Shown here in pieces: positions 1-7,809 of a stretch of 57,560 bases of DNA. Position 1 is the stretch's first letter; the number at the start of each line of letters is the position of its first letter. Below the pieces are notes generated by a model. That model searched no databases. It saw only the letters and a program-made list of their open reading frames with translations, and was not told where the DNA came from. This DNA is from Sphingomonas sp. Leaf20 (GTDB lineage Bacteria; Pseudomonadota; Alphaproteobacteria; Sphingomonadales; Sphingomonadaceae): NCBI RefSeq assembly GCF_001421535.1, contig NZ_LMKN01000013.1, positions 104 through 57,663 on the forward strand, given 5' to 3'. Position numbers and translations under genes: made by a program.

Positions 1-51
1 CTCACGGAGCCTGAATCAGATTGAGCCGCTCAGATCAATGGGTCCTGACCC
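1..51 (-). mobile_element. Terminus of an IS5-like insertion sequence
   Basis: The first 51 bases are the exact reverse complement of positions 57407-57457, where the same element starts at the right end of the window. The outermost bases read inward as GGGTCAGGACCC. The element ends at base 51 and is followed by TAG. On the far side the element is preceded by TTA, so a TA target duplication is consistent with the flanks. IS5-family elements of the IS427 group are known to duplicate 2-4 bp. A perfect match of at least 51 bp is long for IS ends. It could mean unusually long terminal repeats, or two copies in opposite orientation. Confidence 0.85.
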
Positions 52-887
52 TAGTTGGCGTCAGCGTCGCGAAGAGGATATACTGGGCGCCGACCAGGCA
101 TGGGTCGGACAAGTCCTTCGGCGCGGCACTCCGGGATCTCGATCGTCGAGCTGGTTCCGAATGGATCGTGCGCGCTAAGTCGGTCCTCTCCTTCCACGAC
201 TTGGACCAGTGGCCATGGAATCAGCTCTGCGAAGCGGAGGCGATGGAAGAGTTCGACGTCGACGAGTGGTCCGACAGCGACGACGAGGATCGGCAGCGGG
301 ACTTCGTGGCGCTGCTGAACCGCGCTATCGGCGAGTTCGTTCGTCCGGAATTATACCACGATCGCGACTCCGGCGTCTTCTTCTTCAGCAAGCCCCGCGA
401 CCGTGACAATCTGAACCACGCGTATCGGAGCCTGCAGAACACAACCACGAGGCGGGTCGTGGGCAGGTACGGCAAGAAGCGCAAGGACCCCACCCAAGCG
501 TCGTACTGGCGGCATTCCGCGTTTCTGCACCGGTTTGTGCGGCTCGGCGGAACGTGGTTTGTCGAGGTAACGCCCACCTATCATTTCACGCACGATGGAC
601 GTAATTTGGACGGATTTGCCGGCGAGCGGTTGAAGAAGATCAAGGAAATCGAGAACAACGCCGCCGTGATGGGACAGTTCGTGATGTGGCGGGACTTCCT
701 CGTCACGCATGGCCGTGGCGATCTGCTGAAAGAGTCCTATCCCTTCATCTCCTTCGACGAGGTTGGTGCACTAGAATTGGACGTAGGCGTACCGGACGGT
801 CTGTGGACATCGCAGGAGTCCGATCCGTCGTCGCCACTGTTCGAGTTCGCACTCGCAGGTGAGACGATCGAGGAACCGCCGGAATGA
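52..887 (+). pseudogene. APAZ-domain partner of short Argonaute, 5' end lost to IS insertion
   Basis: The reading frame is open from the IS junction to the stop at 885-887, giving about 278 residues of a C-terminal region. Recognisable stretches are RAKSVLSFHDL near the start, YWRHSAFLHRFVRLGGTWF, VTPTYHFTHDGRNLDGFAGE, and a C-terminal FELDVGV-like segment (here LELDVGVPDGLW). I recognise these as typical of APAZ regions that pair with short prokaryotic Argonautes. In known systems the APAZ protein also carries an N-terminal effector: SIR2, TIR, or a DREN/DUF4365 or Mrr-type nuclease. None is present here. The only start upstream in frame is a TTG inside the IS terminus, so any product would be an artefact. 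The stop overlaps the ATG of the Argonaute gene by 4 bp (ATGA), the usual coupled arrangement. A 5' fragment of the same frame lies at 57359-57406. Confidence 0.75.
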
Positions 888-2335
888 AACTGACCCACCT
901 CAAAGAACCTCCGCTAGAGTTCGGTGGTGCGATGCGTCACCCGGATATCAGGTTCGGCTTGATGGACTACGGCCCGCTCGACTTTGGCATGGAGAGCGCT
1001 CCCAAGCGGATCAGGCTCGGCATCGTCGGCAGCGCAGAGACCGTGGAAGGCGTCGCGCGATGGATAGAGACATGCACGACCGGTTTTCGAGCTAAGGATA
1101 GTCGACAGCCGAACCTGTTCCCGCCCTTCCCTGGAATCTCCGCCGAAGAGTCGTTCCGTTGCGAATTCGTCACCGCTGACGAGCTGCAGCGTGTGCTGCC
1201 TCCTAAGGAGGTCGCCCGACTGGTGGCTATCCCCGGCCAGCGCGACATGACGAGGGCGGTTGTCGAGACGATCGCGAACGAGATTGCTGTCCTGTCCGAG
1301 CGAAGTTCCAAACCCGACGTGGTCTTGGTCGCGTTGCCGGTCGAGATCATCCAGCGGACCTACAATGCGAGAGATGTAGCCGGCGGGGAGGACGCTGACG
1401 AAGGGGAGGCAGGACCCGATCTCGACTTCCGCGGCATGTTGAAGGCAGCCTGCATGCGTCTTCACCTGCCGATCCAGCTGCTGTGGCCCACCACGTTCGA
1501 TCCGAGCTATAAGATCCCTCGTAAGCTGAAGGAGAGCAGCGATCGACGTACGCAGGACCCGGCGACGATCGCCTGGAACCTACTGACCGCGATCTACTAC
1601 AAGGCGGGAGGTCTTCCTTGGCGGCTCGCTCGCGACGCTCGGCAGTTGCGCACCTCCTTCGTCGGCTTAAGCTTTTACCGTTCCTTGGATGGCGAGCGGA
1701 TCCACACCAGCACCGCTCAGATGTTCGACGAACGTGGTGAAGGTCTGATCCTGCGGGGTGGCCGCATGGTCGAGAGCGAAGAGGACCGGAAGCCGCACCT
1801 GACGGCCGAAGACGCGTACGACCTGCTTCGTAACTCTTTGCGGGTCTTCAAGGATCAACATGGGCACTGGCCCGCTCGTGTCGTGCTGCACAAGACGTCC
1901 CGGTTCGATCGGAACGAGCTGAACGGCTTCCACAAGGCCATCGACGAGCGGGACATCGACTACGCTGATTTCGTCTGGATCCAAAAGTCGATGACCCGCC
2001 TGTATCGAATAGGAGTGTATCCGCCCCTTCGCGGAAGTCTCCTGCGCTTCGACAAAGATCAGGCACTTCTCTACACGCGAGGAAGCGTCGAGTTCTTCCG
2101 CACCTATCCAGGAATGTACGTGCCTCGACCGCTGATGCTGCGGTGTCAGGCCCTTGGCCAACCGCTCCAGCACATCGCGGAAGAGATGCTGGCCTTGACG
2201 AAGATGAATTGGAACAACACGCAGTTCGACAACGGCCTGCCGATCACGATCGCTGCCGCGAAACACGTGGGCGAGGTGCTGAAGTACGTCGACGAGGGGC
2301 AAATAATTGCACCTCGGTACAGCTTCTACATGTAA
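884..2335 (+). CDS. Short prokaryotic Argonaute (MID-PIWI only)
   Basis: This 483-residue protein has the size and layout of short pAgos: a MID domain (about residues 130-250, including VVLVALPVEII and LPIQLLWPTTFD) followed by a PIWI domain to the C-terminus PRYSFYM. There is no PAZ or N domain. Where active PIWI domains carry the first catalytic Asp, this protein has FVGLSFYR with Ser263. This fits the rule that short pAgos do not cleave and act as guide-loaded sensors. In characterised systems (SPARTA, SPARSA, SPARDA) guide RNA/target DNA binding switches on the APAZ-linked effector and kills or arrests the invaded cell. Here the pAgo appears intact but its partner gene is disrupted, so the pair is probably non-functional. 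Family assignment is firm; loss of function is inferred. Confidence 0.88.
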   Translation: MKLTHLKEPPLEFGGAMRHPDIRFGLMDYGPLDFGMESAPKRIRLGIVGSAETVEGVARWIETCTTGFRAKDSRQPNLFPPFPGISAEESFRCEFVTADELQRVLPPKEVARLVAIPGQRDMTRAVVETIANEIAVLSERSSKPDVVLVALPVEIIQRTYNARDVAGGEDADEGEAGPDLDFRGMLKAACMRLHLPIQLLWPTTFDPSYKIPRKLKESSDRRTQDPATIAWNLLTAIYYKAGGLPWRLARDARQLRTSFVGLSFYRSLDGERIHTSTAQMFDERGEGLILRGGRMVESEEDRKPHLTAEDAYDLLRNSLRVFKDQHGHWPARVVLHKTSRFDRNELNGFHKAIDERDIDYADFVWIQKSMTRLYRIGVYPPLRGSLLRFDKDQALLYTRGSVEFFRTYPGMYVPRPLMLRCQALGQPLQHIAEEMLALTKMNWNNTQFDNGLPITIAAAKHVGEVLKYVDEGQIIAPRYSFYM

Positions 2336-2376
2336 GGGAGAACATCGTGGCCGACACCCTGACGCCAAGCGGGGGC

Positions 2377-2580
2377 TTAGAGAGGAGCTAGGCCGGCACG
2401 AAGACACCAAAGCGTTGCCTCGTCCATTTCCTCAGGCGGCACCGCGCGCGCCGCATAGACCCCTATGTGAACGTCGGCCTCCAGGTCCTGACCGATATCC
2501 GCAACTATCAGGGGGAGTGTCGTCAAAAGCACGAACTTGAAGAGTGATGTACATTTTAGTTTGGCGGCCGCCCGCCGCAT
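2377..2580 (-). CDS. Small unrecognised protein coupled to the toxin gene
   Basis: A 67-codon frame begins in a TAATG overlap with the stop codon of the toxin gene (2578-2582), the classic arrangement for translational coupling. The N-terminal part is basic and then hydrophobic (FKFVLLTTLPLIVADI). It is followed by an acidic stretch with EADVHIGVYAARAVPPEEMDEATLW. I do not recognise the family. The position suggests a third component or passenger of the toxin-antitoxin operon. It could equally be a decayed C-terminal fragment of a longer gene, since only about 40 bp separate its end from the convergent Argonaute gene. No own ribosome binding site is obvious. Confidence 0.4.
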   Translation of the reverse strand: MRRAAAKLKCTSLFKFVLLTTLPLIVADIGQDLEADVHIGVYAARAVPPEEMDEATLWCLRAGLAPL

Positions 2581-3065
2581 TAGTCGCGATCTACAGGGCG
2601 ACCAATACTCGCGGCCACAATCGCATCCCGGACGCGCCGAAAGAAACTGGCCGGCAAATAACCATAGCTCACCGCCGGCTCGCGACCTGCGATGGGTCGA
2701 ATGTCATAGCCTGGCCACGCAAACCGATTCCACTCGGTGATGATGATCCACGAACGATCGCCCGACAGACCCAAGTCGCGGCGAACCGCTTCCGGCACCT
2801 CGATCGCGAACTGATCGCGGGTAGGGGCTTTGGTGGTCAGCGGCACGACGTGCACCTGATCGATCCCGTCCTTCGGACGGGTCACCAGTACGACCGCGAC
2901 AGGCCGGTCCTTTATACCTTCATCGCGGCCTTTAACGTACTCGTATTCCCACAAGTAGCTGTAGTTGAGGACTTCACCCGGCTGCGGCAGCGTTGAGCCT
3001 TTTTTCGGCGTCTTGGGCGCCGCGGCCGGGTTCAACGCCGCGGATGGCTTCGAGGATTTCGTCAT
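2580..3065 (-). CDS. MazF/PemK-like type II toxin
   Basis: The protein is about 161 residues. After a Lys/Pro/Ala-rich leader it shows PGEVLNYSYLWEYEYVKGR, then DRPVAVVLVT, VHVVPLTTKAPT, a SWIIITEWNRFAW segment and a GYLPASFF C-terminal helix. This layout fits the PemK/MazF-like endoribonuclease fold of plasmid stabilization toxins. The start at 3065 is preceded by GGAGG seven bases upstream, although it lies about 90 bp inside the upstream antitoxin gene. An in-frame start further upstream would only add antisense-like sequence. Members of this family usually cleave mRNA and are neutralised by the antitoxin encoded immediately upstream. The role here is most likely plasmid maintenance by post-segregational killing. 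The exact family is moderately certain. Confidence 0.7.
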   Translation of the reverse strand: MTKSSKPSAALNPAAAPKTPKKGSTLPQPGEVLNYSYLWEYEYVKGRDEGIKDRPVAVVLVTRPKDGIDQVHVVPLTTKAPTRDQFAIEVPEAVRRDLGLSGDRSWIIITEWNRFAWPGYDIRPIAGREPAVSYGYLPASFFRRVRDAIVAASIGRPVDRD

Positions 3066-3255
3066 CAAGATCCTCCACGCGGCCAGCGATCCGTTCACGA
3101 CGGCGCAGGCGCTCATATTCATCGACGGGGACCATGACGAAGCGCACGCGGCCGTTCCGGCTAACGCCAACAGGGCGGATCATCGCCTCGTCGGAATAGC
3201 GGCCGAACTGCTTTTGCAATTCGCCCGAGGGTACGATTTCCATGCTCGTCGCCAT
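2974..3255 (-). CDS. Phd/YefM-like antitoxin
   Basis: A 93-residue protein starting MATSMEIVPSGELQKQFGRY. The N-terminal half resembles the Phd/YefM fold, a small DNA-binding beta/alpha domain that represses its own operon: GELQKQFG, then PVGVSRNGRVRFVMVPVDEYERL. The C-terminal tail is charged and would be the toxin-neutralising segment. The start at 3255 has AGGAA about 11 bases upstream; 3243 is an alternative ATG. It precedes and overlaps the toxin gene by about 90 bp, which is unusually long for such pairs. Pairing of a Phd-like antitoxin with a MazF-like toxin is a known mix-and-match combination. Confidence 0.72.
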   Translation of the reverse strand: MATSMEIVPSGELQKQFGRYSDEAMIRPVGVSRNGRVRFVMVPVDEYERLRRRERIAGRVEDLDDEILEAIRGVEPGRGAQDAEKRLNAAAAG

Positions 3256-3648
3256 GAGCGGGTGTTCCTGTGCTGGATGCGTTGCGGGCTGCTGCCTCGC
3301 GCGGCGGGATCTCGATCGCATGCAGGCTGCTGCCGGCACGCGGGGGGCTCGGTCGCGCGTACGGGCTCAGCCTGCACGCGCGGATCGTGGTAGAAGCACG
3401 ACCGGCTTAAAGCCGATATCCATCAAATAAGGAAAGTGCGGATAACCGTCAAGATGCGTAGTAGTAGGAGAACTCGTGGCACCTGGATAACCAGGGCTAG
3501 GGCGTAGGAGCGGGATATCCGGCAAACCATTCTAGCGATAAGCCTGATTCCTACTAGAAAGATGCTGGCGCGAAATTGGCTCGTCGCGTACCTATCCGGG
3601 GCCACAAAATGTGGCTTCCGACCTATTTTGGTAATCGAGCGAACCGAC
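3256..3648. other. Intergenic region between antitoxin and integrase
   Basis: These 393 bp contain no convincing gene. They must hold the promoter of the toxin-antitoxin operon (leftward) and of the integrase (rightward). A short inverted repeat, CGGCTT-A-AAGCCG, lies near 3402-3414. An in-frame ATG for the integrase lies at 3562, but the translated N-terminal extension does not look like protein sequence of the family. Confidence 0.5.
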
Positions 3649-4728
3649 GTGTCAGACGACGCCGAGATTGACATGAGCCTGGACACTGAGGTCGTCGGGG
3701 CCGATCAGGTCAGCGCACTCGTTGCATACCTACCCGATCTCGCACCGGACGATCGCGAGCGGGTCGATGGCTATGTCGCTCGCGCCTCGGCCGAAGCGAC
3801 GTTGCGCGCCTACCAATCCGACTGGCGGCTGTTTTGCGCCTGGTGCGAGGAAAGCGGATATCGCTCGCTGCCCGCCACGCCGGCGATCGTCGCTGCCTTC
3901 CTGACGTTACTGGCGGAGCGCGGCTTCGCGCCACGGACGCCGCATCGGGCGCGGGGAGGGCGCGAGGCTTTGGCCAAGCCGTTAGGGCGTTCGACCATCG
4001 GTCGACGGCTGTCGGCAATCGTCTTTGCCCACCGTGCAGCGGGGTTCGATCCACCGACGCAGCAGCCAGACGGCGCGCGGTTGGAAAAAGCCATGCGTGC
4101 CATCCGGCGCGATAAGCGCGACGATCCGTCGGGTAAGAAGCGCCCCGCGGATGGTGACGTGTTGCGTGACATGTTGCGAACGATCGATGGCGAGGATCTG
4201 CGATCGTATCGGGATCGGGCCTTATTGGCGATCGGGATGGCGGGTGCGTTTCGTCGCTCCGAGCTGGTAGCGATTACCGTCGGTCGGGTGTCGGACGATA
4301 CGCGCGGGTTGCTGGTCCGTGTTCCAACGTCAAAGACCGACCAGGAGGGCAGGGGGCATAGTGTCGCCATCCCCGATGGTCGGCGCCTCGAGCCCGTCCG
4401 GCATTATCGTGCCTGGCTGGAGAAAGCCGCGATCGACAGCGGTCCGGTGTTTCGTAAGCTGACCCCGCAAGGGCGGCTCACCGAGCAGCCGATGAGCGCG
4501 CAGGGTGTGGCGCTTGTCGTGAAAGCCGCTGCCCGATCCGCGGGCTATCCGGAGACCTTATTCTCCGGTCACTCGCTGCGGGCTGGGTTCCTGACGGAGG
4601 CGGGGCGACAAAATGCCAATCTGTTCAAGATGCGTGAGCATAGCCGGCATGCCTCGATCGATATGGTCGCCGAGTATGTCCGCGATCATGAGCGATTTCG
4701 CGAACACGCTGGAGAGGGGTTTTTGTGA
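3649..4728 (+). CDS. Tyrosine recombinase / phage-type integrase
   Basis: The product is about 359 residues. An N-terminal SAM-like core-binding domain (TLRAYQSDWRLFCAWCEESG onward) is followed by the catalytic domain. The family active site is visible in order: Arg in GAFRRSELVAI, Lys in VPTSKTD, His-x-x-Arg in GHSLRAGFLTEAG, a second His in MREHSRHASIDM and the nucleophilic Tyr in VAEYVRDHERF. The enzyme should cut and rejoin DNA through a 3'-phosphotyrosine. Possible roles are plasmid dimer resolution, integration of a mobile segment or cassette excision. It stands alone on the plus strand next to a toxin-antitoxin pair. I chose GTG 3649 (protein MSDDAEIDMSLDTE); ATG 3673 or 3562 are alternatives. 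No att site was identified. Confidence 0.85.
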   Translation: MSDDAEIDMSLDTEVVGADQVSALVAYLPDLAPDDRERVDGYVARASAEATLRAYQSDWRLFCAWCEESGYRSLPATPAIVAAFLTLLAERGFAPRTPHRARGGREALAKPLGRSTIGRRLSAIVFAHRAAGFDPPTQQPDGARLEKAMRAIRRDKRDDPSGKKRPADGDVLRDMLRTIDGEDLRSYRDRALLAIGMAGAFRRSELVAITVGRVSDDTRGLLVRVPTSKTDQEGRGHSVAIPDGRRLEPVRHYRAWLEKAAIDSGPVFRKLTPQGRLTEQPMSAQGVALVVKAAARSAGYPETLFSGHSLRAGFLTEAGRQNANLFKMREHSRHASIDMVAEYVRDHERFREHAGEGFL

Positions 4729-5346
4729 TTCCGTCAGTCGCTGGGCTGGGGGAAAAGCGCGAGTGGCACCAAAAGTTCGTGCTTTCGACAACACTCCGGC
4801 TGCTCACCGCTTCGTCATCTCAAAATACGTCCGGGTTAAACTGACGATTCAAAAATCAGGTAGCGCCATCCCAGTCGATGCCGCGGCCCGCTGAACGACC
4901 TTCGTGTCGCCGGTTGTTTCGTCGTGCAAAATAAAATTGATGTCGATTCGGAGACAGGGGTCGGCGCACAGAACGGAGCCAGTTACACGCTAACGATCGA
5001 TAGTGACGGAAAACTGCCAAGATCGGGTTTCCGCCTACTCGGGCAAAGCGGCAGGGTTTGTCGCCTAGGCTGAGCCTCAATTAATGACCGCGTCAGTGGC
5101 CACGGGGGTGCCATCGGAAATCATGTGTTTTACGTCACTCCAAATTTCCCGTTTCCCCATCAAAATTCGCGATTTCGAGAAATTCGATTCGGGAACAGAT
5201 TTTGGGAAAGGGAAACCCGCCTGTGGCCGTCAGCTCGATTGGCAGTGCCGCTTCCCCCGCCCCACGTTCCTTTTTGGGAACGCAGATATTGGCAGAAACG
5301 CCCAGAGCCGGACATTGGCCGGTGTGCGACAGATATGTTTGAGTGG
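4729..5346. other. Gene-free stretch downstream of integrase
   Basis: These 618 bp contain no gene I can support. A short hairpin CGTTCC/GGAACG around a T-rich loop lies near 5268-5285 and could terminate the leftward transporter transcript. Several AT-richer blocks (about 5130-5210) break the local composition, and the stretch may be eroded intergenic or mobile DNA. A recombinase attachment site could lie here but none is recognisable. Confidence 0.4.
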
Positions 5347-6240
5347 TCAGATCGACGCTTCACCTTCGGGGAGCAATGGATCGCCGCGCAGTACAGCGAT
5401 CAGACAGCCGCTGACAATTAGGACCGTTCCCGCCAGCGTTGTCACCGTTAGCGTTTCGTCGAAGAACAACCATCCGGCCATAGCTGCCCAGATGAATATA
5501 GTGTATTCCATCGGTAGCAGTACTTGCGCTTCTGCTCGAGCGTAAGCCCACGACGTTAGCAACAGCGATACGACCGCGAAGCCGGCCGCTGCCACGATTG
5601 CGCTCCATTGCCCGACCCCTTCAGGCAGCGTCACGAAAAAAGGGGCACCAAGTGACAGAAACGCAAGCACAAAGGCGTTCTGAAACGCCGCGATCTCAAG
5701 CGGCTTTGCCAACTGCGCTTGGTGGCGAGCCATGACCAGATTGATTGCATAGAGTACGGCCGACCCTAGAATAGCTCCCGCGCCCCACCATGCCTGCTCT
5801 TGGACGCCTTCCCCAAGGCGACCGGAAAGAATTACGGCAACGCCGAGCAGGCCAAGTACCGATCCGGCGACGGCGCGTAATCCGACCGGCTCCCTCAGAA
5901 AGAAGGCAGCCAAGCCCAAAGCAATCAGCGGGGCAACAAACGATAAAGCTACAGCCTCTGCAAGAGGTAACTGCGTGATACCCCAGAAGAAAGCGACTCC
6001 CATGACGGCAACGACCAAGCTTCTTGCCGCGTGCAACTTAAAGACTGATCTGGTCGGCCATTCATTCCGTTGCGGAAAATATAGCGAGCTCGTGATGAAG
6101 ACACCCGCCGCCATACGCCAGAATAAGGCTGAGTAGGCACCAATCGCCAGCCCCAATTCCTTCATTAACGTATCCATCCCGGCGTACATGCTGACTCCGA
6201 GGCAGGCGGCAAGGATGGGCAAGCCTAGGGAGGTACGCAT
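5347..6240 (-). CDS. EamA-family drug/metabolite (DMT) transporter
   Basis: About 297 residues with ten hydrophobic segments arranged as two EamA repeats. The first starts at LGLPILAACLGVSMYAGMDTLMKELG, the second around WWGAGAILGSAVLYAINLVMARH. Such inner-membrane carriers usually export metabolites or amino acids; the substrate cannot be read from the sequence. The start at 6240 places the first membrane segment at the N-terminus. ATG 6273 and TTG 6303 would add an unlikely hydrophilic leader, and none has a strong ribosome binding site. The gene is divergent from a LysR-type regulator gene (6522-7403), which probably controls it. Confidence 0.85.
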   Translation of the reverse strand: MRTSLGLPILAACLGVSMYAGMDTLMKELGLAIGAYSALFWRMAAGVFITSSLYFPQRNEWPTRSVFKLHAARSLVVAVMGVAFFWGITQLPLAEAVALSFVAPLIALGLAAFFLREPVGLRAVAGSVLGLLGVAVILSGRLGEGVQEQAWWGAGAILGSAVLYAINLVMARHQAQLAKPLEIAAFQNAFVLAFLSLGAPFFVTLPEGVGQWSAIVAAAGFAVVSLLLTSWAYARAEAQVLLPMEYTIFIWAAMAGWLFFDETLTVTTLAGTVLIVSGCLIAVLRGDPLLPEGEASI

Positions 6241-6521
6241 TGGAGAGTAGGAAGCCGCTTGGAAGGTCGGCATCAGCCGCGGGTCCGCGTTCTGCGGCGC
6301 CAAAATCCCGCCGATCCCATGTTCCTCAGGCGGATCACAATACGAGCTATGCCGGTCGACAAATCGGCGCTGAATTGCGCTTGATGGTCAGCCCACTCCT
6401 TCGAAAGCCAGTCGTCCATGGTCTGCTCCAATGCTGTGTCTTGGAACGCAACTAGGGTCGTGGCAGCGGCCCGACTAACCGAATAGTGGACGCCGCTTAT
6501 AAGCCGTCTTATTCAACAAGA

Positions 6522-7403
6522 ATGAGACGACTGCCCCCATTACCAGCTGTAAGGGCGTTCGAAGCGGCGGCCCGGCATGGCACGTTCAGCGCCGCCGCGG
6601 GTGAGCTCGGCATCACCCAAGCGGCGGTCAGCTACCAGGTTAAAGTGCTCGAGGAGCGGCTCGGTGCGCCCTTATTCATCAGGGCCGGACGGCGGGTGTC
6701 GTTGACGCCTCCTGGCGCGCGCGCTGCTGGCCGATTGACCTTGGCCTTGGACGAGATCGACGCGGCGTTCCAGGAGTTGCGCGGCGATGACGATGCCATC
6801 CTTCGGCTTACCGCAACAGCCACCATGGCGAATGGCTGGCTCGCGCGCCATCTCGGTCGCTTTCAGGCTGAGCAGCCCGGACTGGACATCCGATTGGACG
6901 CGACCGACCGCCTTGTCGACTTCGCCGCCGAGGATATCGACATCGCGATCCGCTCAGGCCGCGGCAATTGGCCGGGATTAGCCGCGGACCGCTTGTTCGA
7001 TCTGGATTTTGCGCCGGCGTGCCACCCATCGCTAGTCGCGCACCTCTCAAAACCGATCGCGCCTTCCCATGTGCTGCGCCTGAGGCGGCTAAATCCAGGC
7101 GATCACTGGTGGGACGTTTGGCTGAGGGCGCAAGGCTTGACGGCGCACACCATTCCCGTGGCCGGCATACAGTTGGACTCTCAGAACGCCGAGGGTCAGG
7201 CGGCGCTTGCCGGACATGGTCTGGCGATGCTGACGCCGGCTCTCTGGCGGAGGGAGTTAGCCGATGGTCAACTAGTCATGCCGTTCGACCATCTCGCGAC
7301 CGAGGGCGAAGCCTATTGGATTGTCTGCGCAGCCGGACGCCGCAACACCCGGAAGATCGCGCGGTTTAGACGCTGGATATTGGACAGCATCAATCTTGCT
7401 TAA
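6522..7403 (+). CDS. LysR-type transcriptional regulator (GcvA-like)
   Basis: About 293 residues. The N-terminal winged helix-turn-helix begins MRRLPPLPAVRAFEAAARHGTFSAAAGELGITQAAVSYQVK, with the typical LysR core ERLGAPLFIRAGRRVSLTPPG. The remainder is a periplasmic-binding-protein-like effector domain with the GcvA-type segment DIDIAIRSGRGNWPGL. It is transcribed away from the EamA transporter gene, with about 280 bp between them, the common layout of a LysR regulator and its target. The ATG at 6522 gives the canonical N-terminus; an upstream GTG at 6486 only adds Tyr/Lys-rich residues not seen in the family. The co-inducer is unknown. Confidence 0.88.
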   Translation: MRRLPPLPAVRAFEAAARHGTFSAAAGELGITQAAVSYQVKVLEERLGAPLFIRAGRRVSLTPPGARAAGRLTLALDEIDAAFQELRGDDDAILRLTATATMANGWLARHLGRFQAEQPGLDIRLDATDRLVDFAAEDIDIAIRSGRGNWPGLAADRLFDLDFAPACHPSLVAHLSKPIAPSHVLRLRRLNPGDHWWDVWLRAQGLTAHTIPVAGIQLDSQNAEGQAALAGHGLAMLTPALWRRELADGQLVMPFDHLATEGEAYWIVCAAGRRNTRKIARFRRWILDSINLA

Positions 7404-7434
7404 GCGGGATGTCCGCTTTCCTGCCCAACTCGGA

Positions 7435-7465
7435 CATTCCCGAAATTCGATCGATTTCGGGAATG
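7435..7465 (+). terminator. Hairpin after LysR gene
   Basis: CATTCCCGAAAT and ATTTCGGGAATG form a perfect 12-bp inverted repeat around a 7-base loop, 32 bp after the LysR stop. No T-run follows, so it may be a weak or bidirectional terminator, or part of the dispersed repeat family that contains ATGTCCGCTTTC just upstream (about 7409). Confidence 0.45.
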
Positions 7466-7635
7466 CCCGTGCCGTCTCGCTGGCCGTTCCCAATTGGGGG
7501 GCGGTGACACCCTGCGGCCTGAACCGGTTACGGAGAGCCTTGTCTATTAGGCCATGGCATGACACGCCGATCGAGCGGACGGAGATAATGCGAGGCGACA
7601 CCCGATCTCCGAACCGCGATCGGGTGTCACGGTCG

Positions 7636-7802
7636 TTACTGGGTCGCGACCGGATCGCCGACCGACCAGGCGAGCCCGGGACCACGATCAAGTGCGGCCA
7701 GCGTCTCCATGTCCGCATCATCGATGGTGAAGCCATCGAGCGCCAGATTCTGCTTCAATCGATCCGCGTTCAGGCTCTTGGAGGTCAGCCAAGCCGATCC
7801 AC
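7636..7802 (-). pseudogene. C-terminal remnant of an aldo/keto reductase
   Basis: Read on the minus strand, this stretch encodes about 54 residues ending at TAA (7636-7638): SLNADRLKQNLALDGFTIDD, then ADMETLAALDRGPGLAWSVG and a DPVATQ end. This matches the C-terminal end of AKR5-type aldo/keto reductases (2,5-diketo-gluconate reductase group). The frame closes with a stop just upstream, and nothing of the catalytic barrel remains. It directly adjoins the end of the SGNH hydrolase gene, so the insertion or deletion that destroyed the gene probably ended there. Confidence 0.6.
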
Positions 7803-7809
7803 CAAGAGC

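Noticed and set aside
21..50. TTG start of the APAZ-like frame inside the IS terminus
   Set aside because: The codons before base 52 belong to the insertion sequence and the gene clearly continues on the other side of it; the start is an accident of the insertion.
5084..5545. Plus-strand frame of about 150 codons
   Set aside because: It runs antisense into the EamA transporter gene, with poor protein composition in its unique part.
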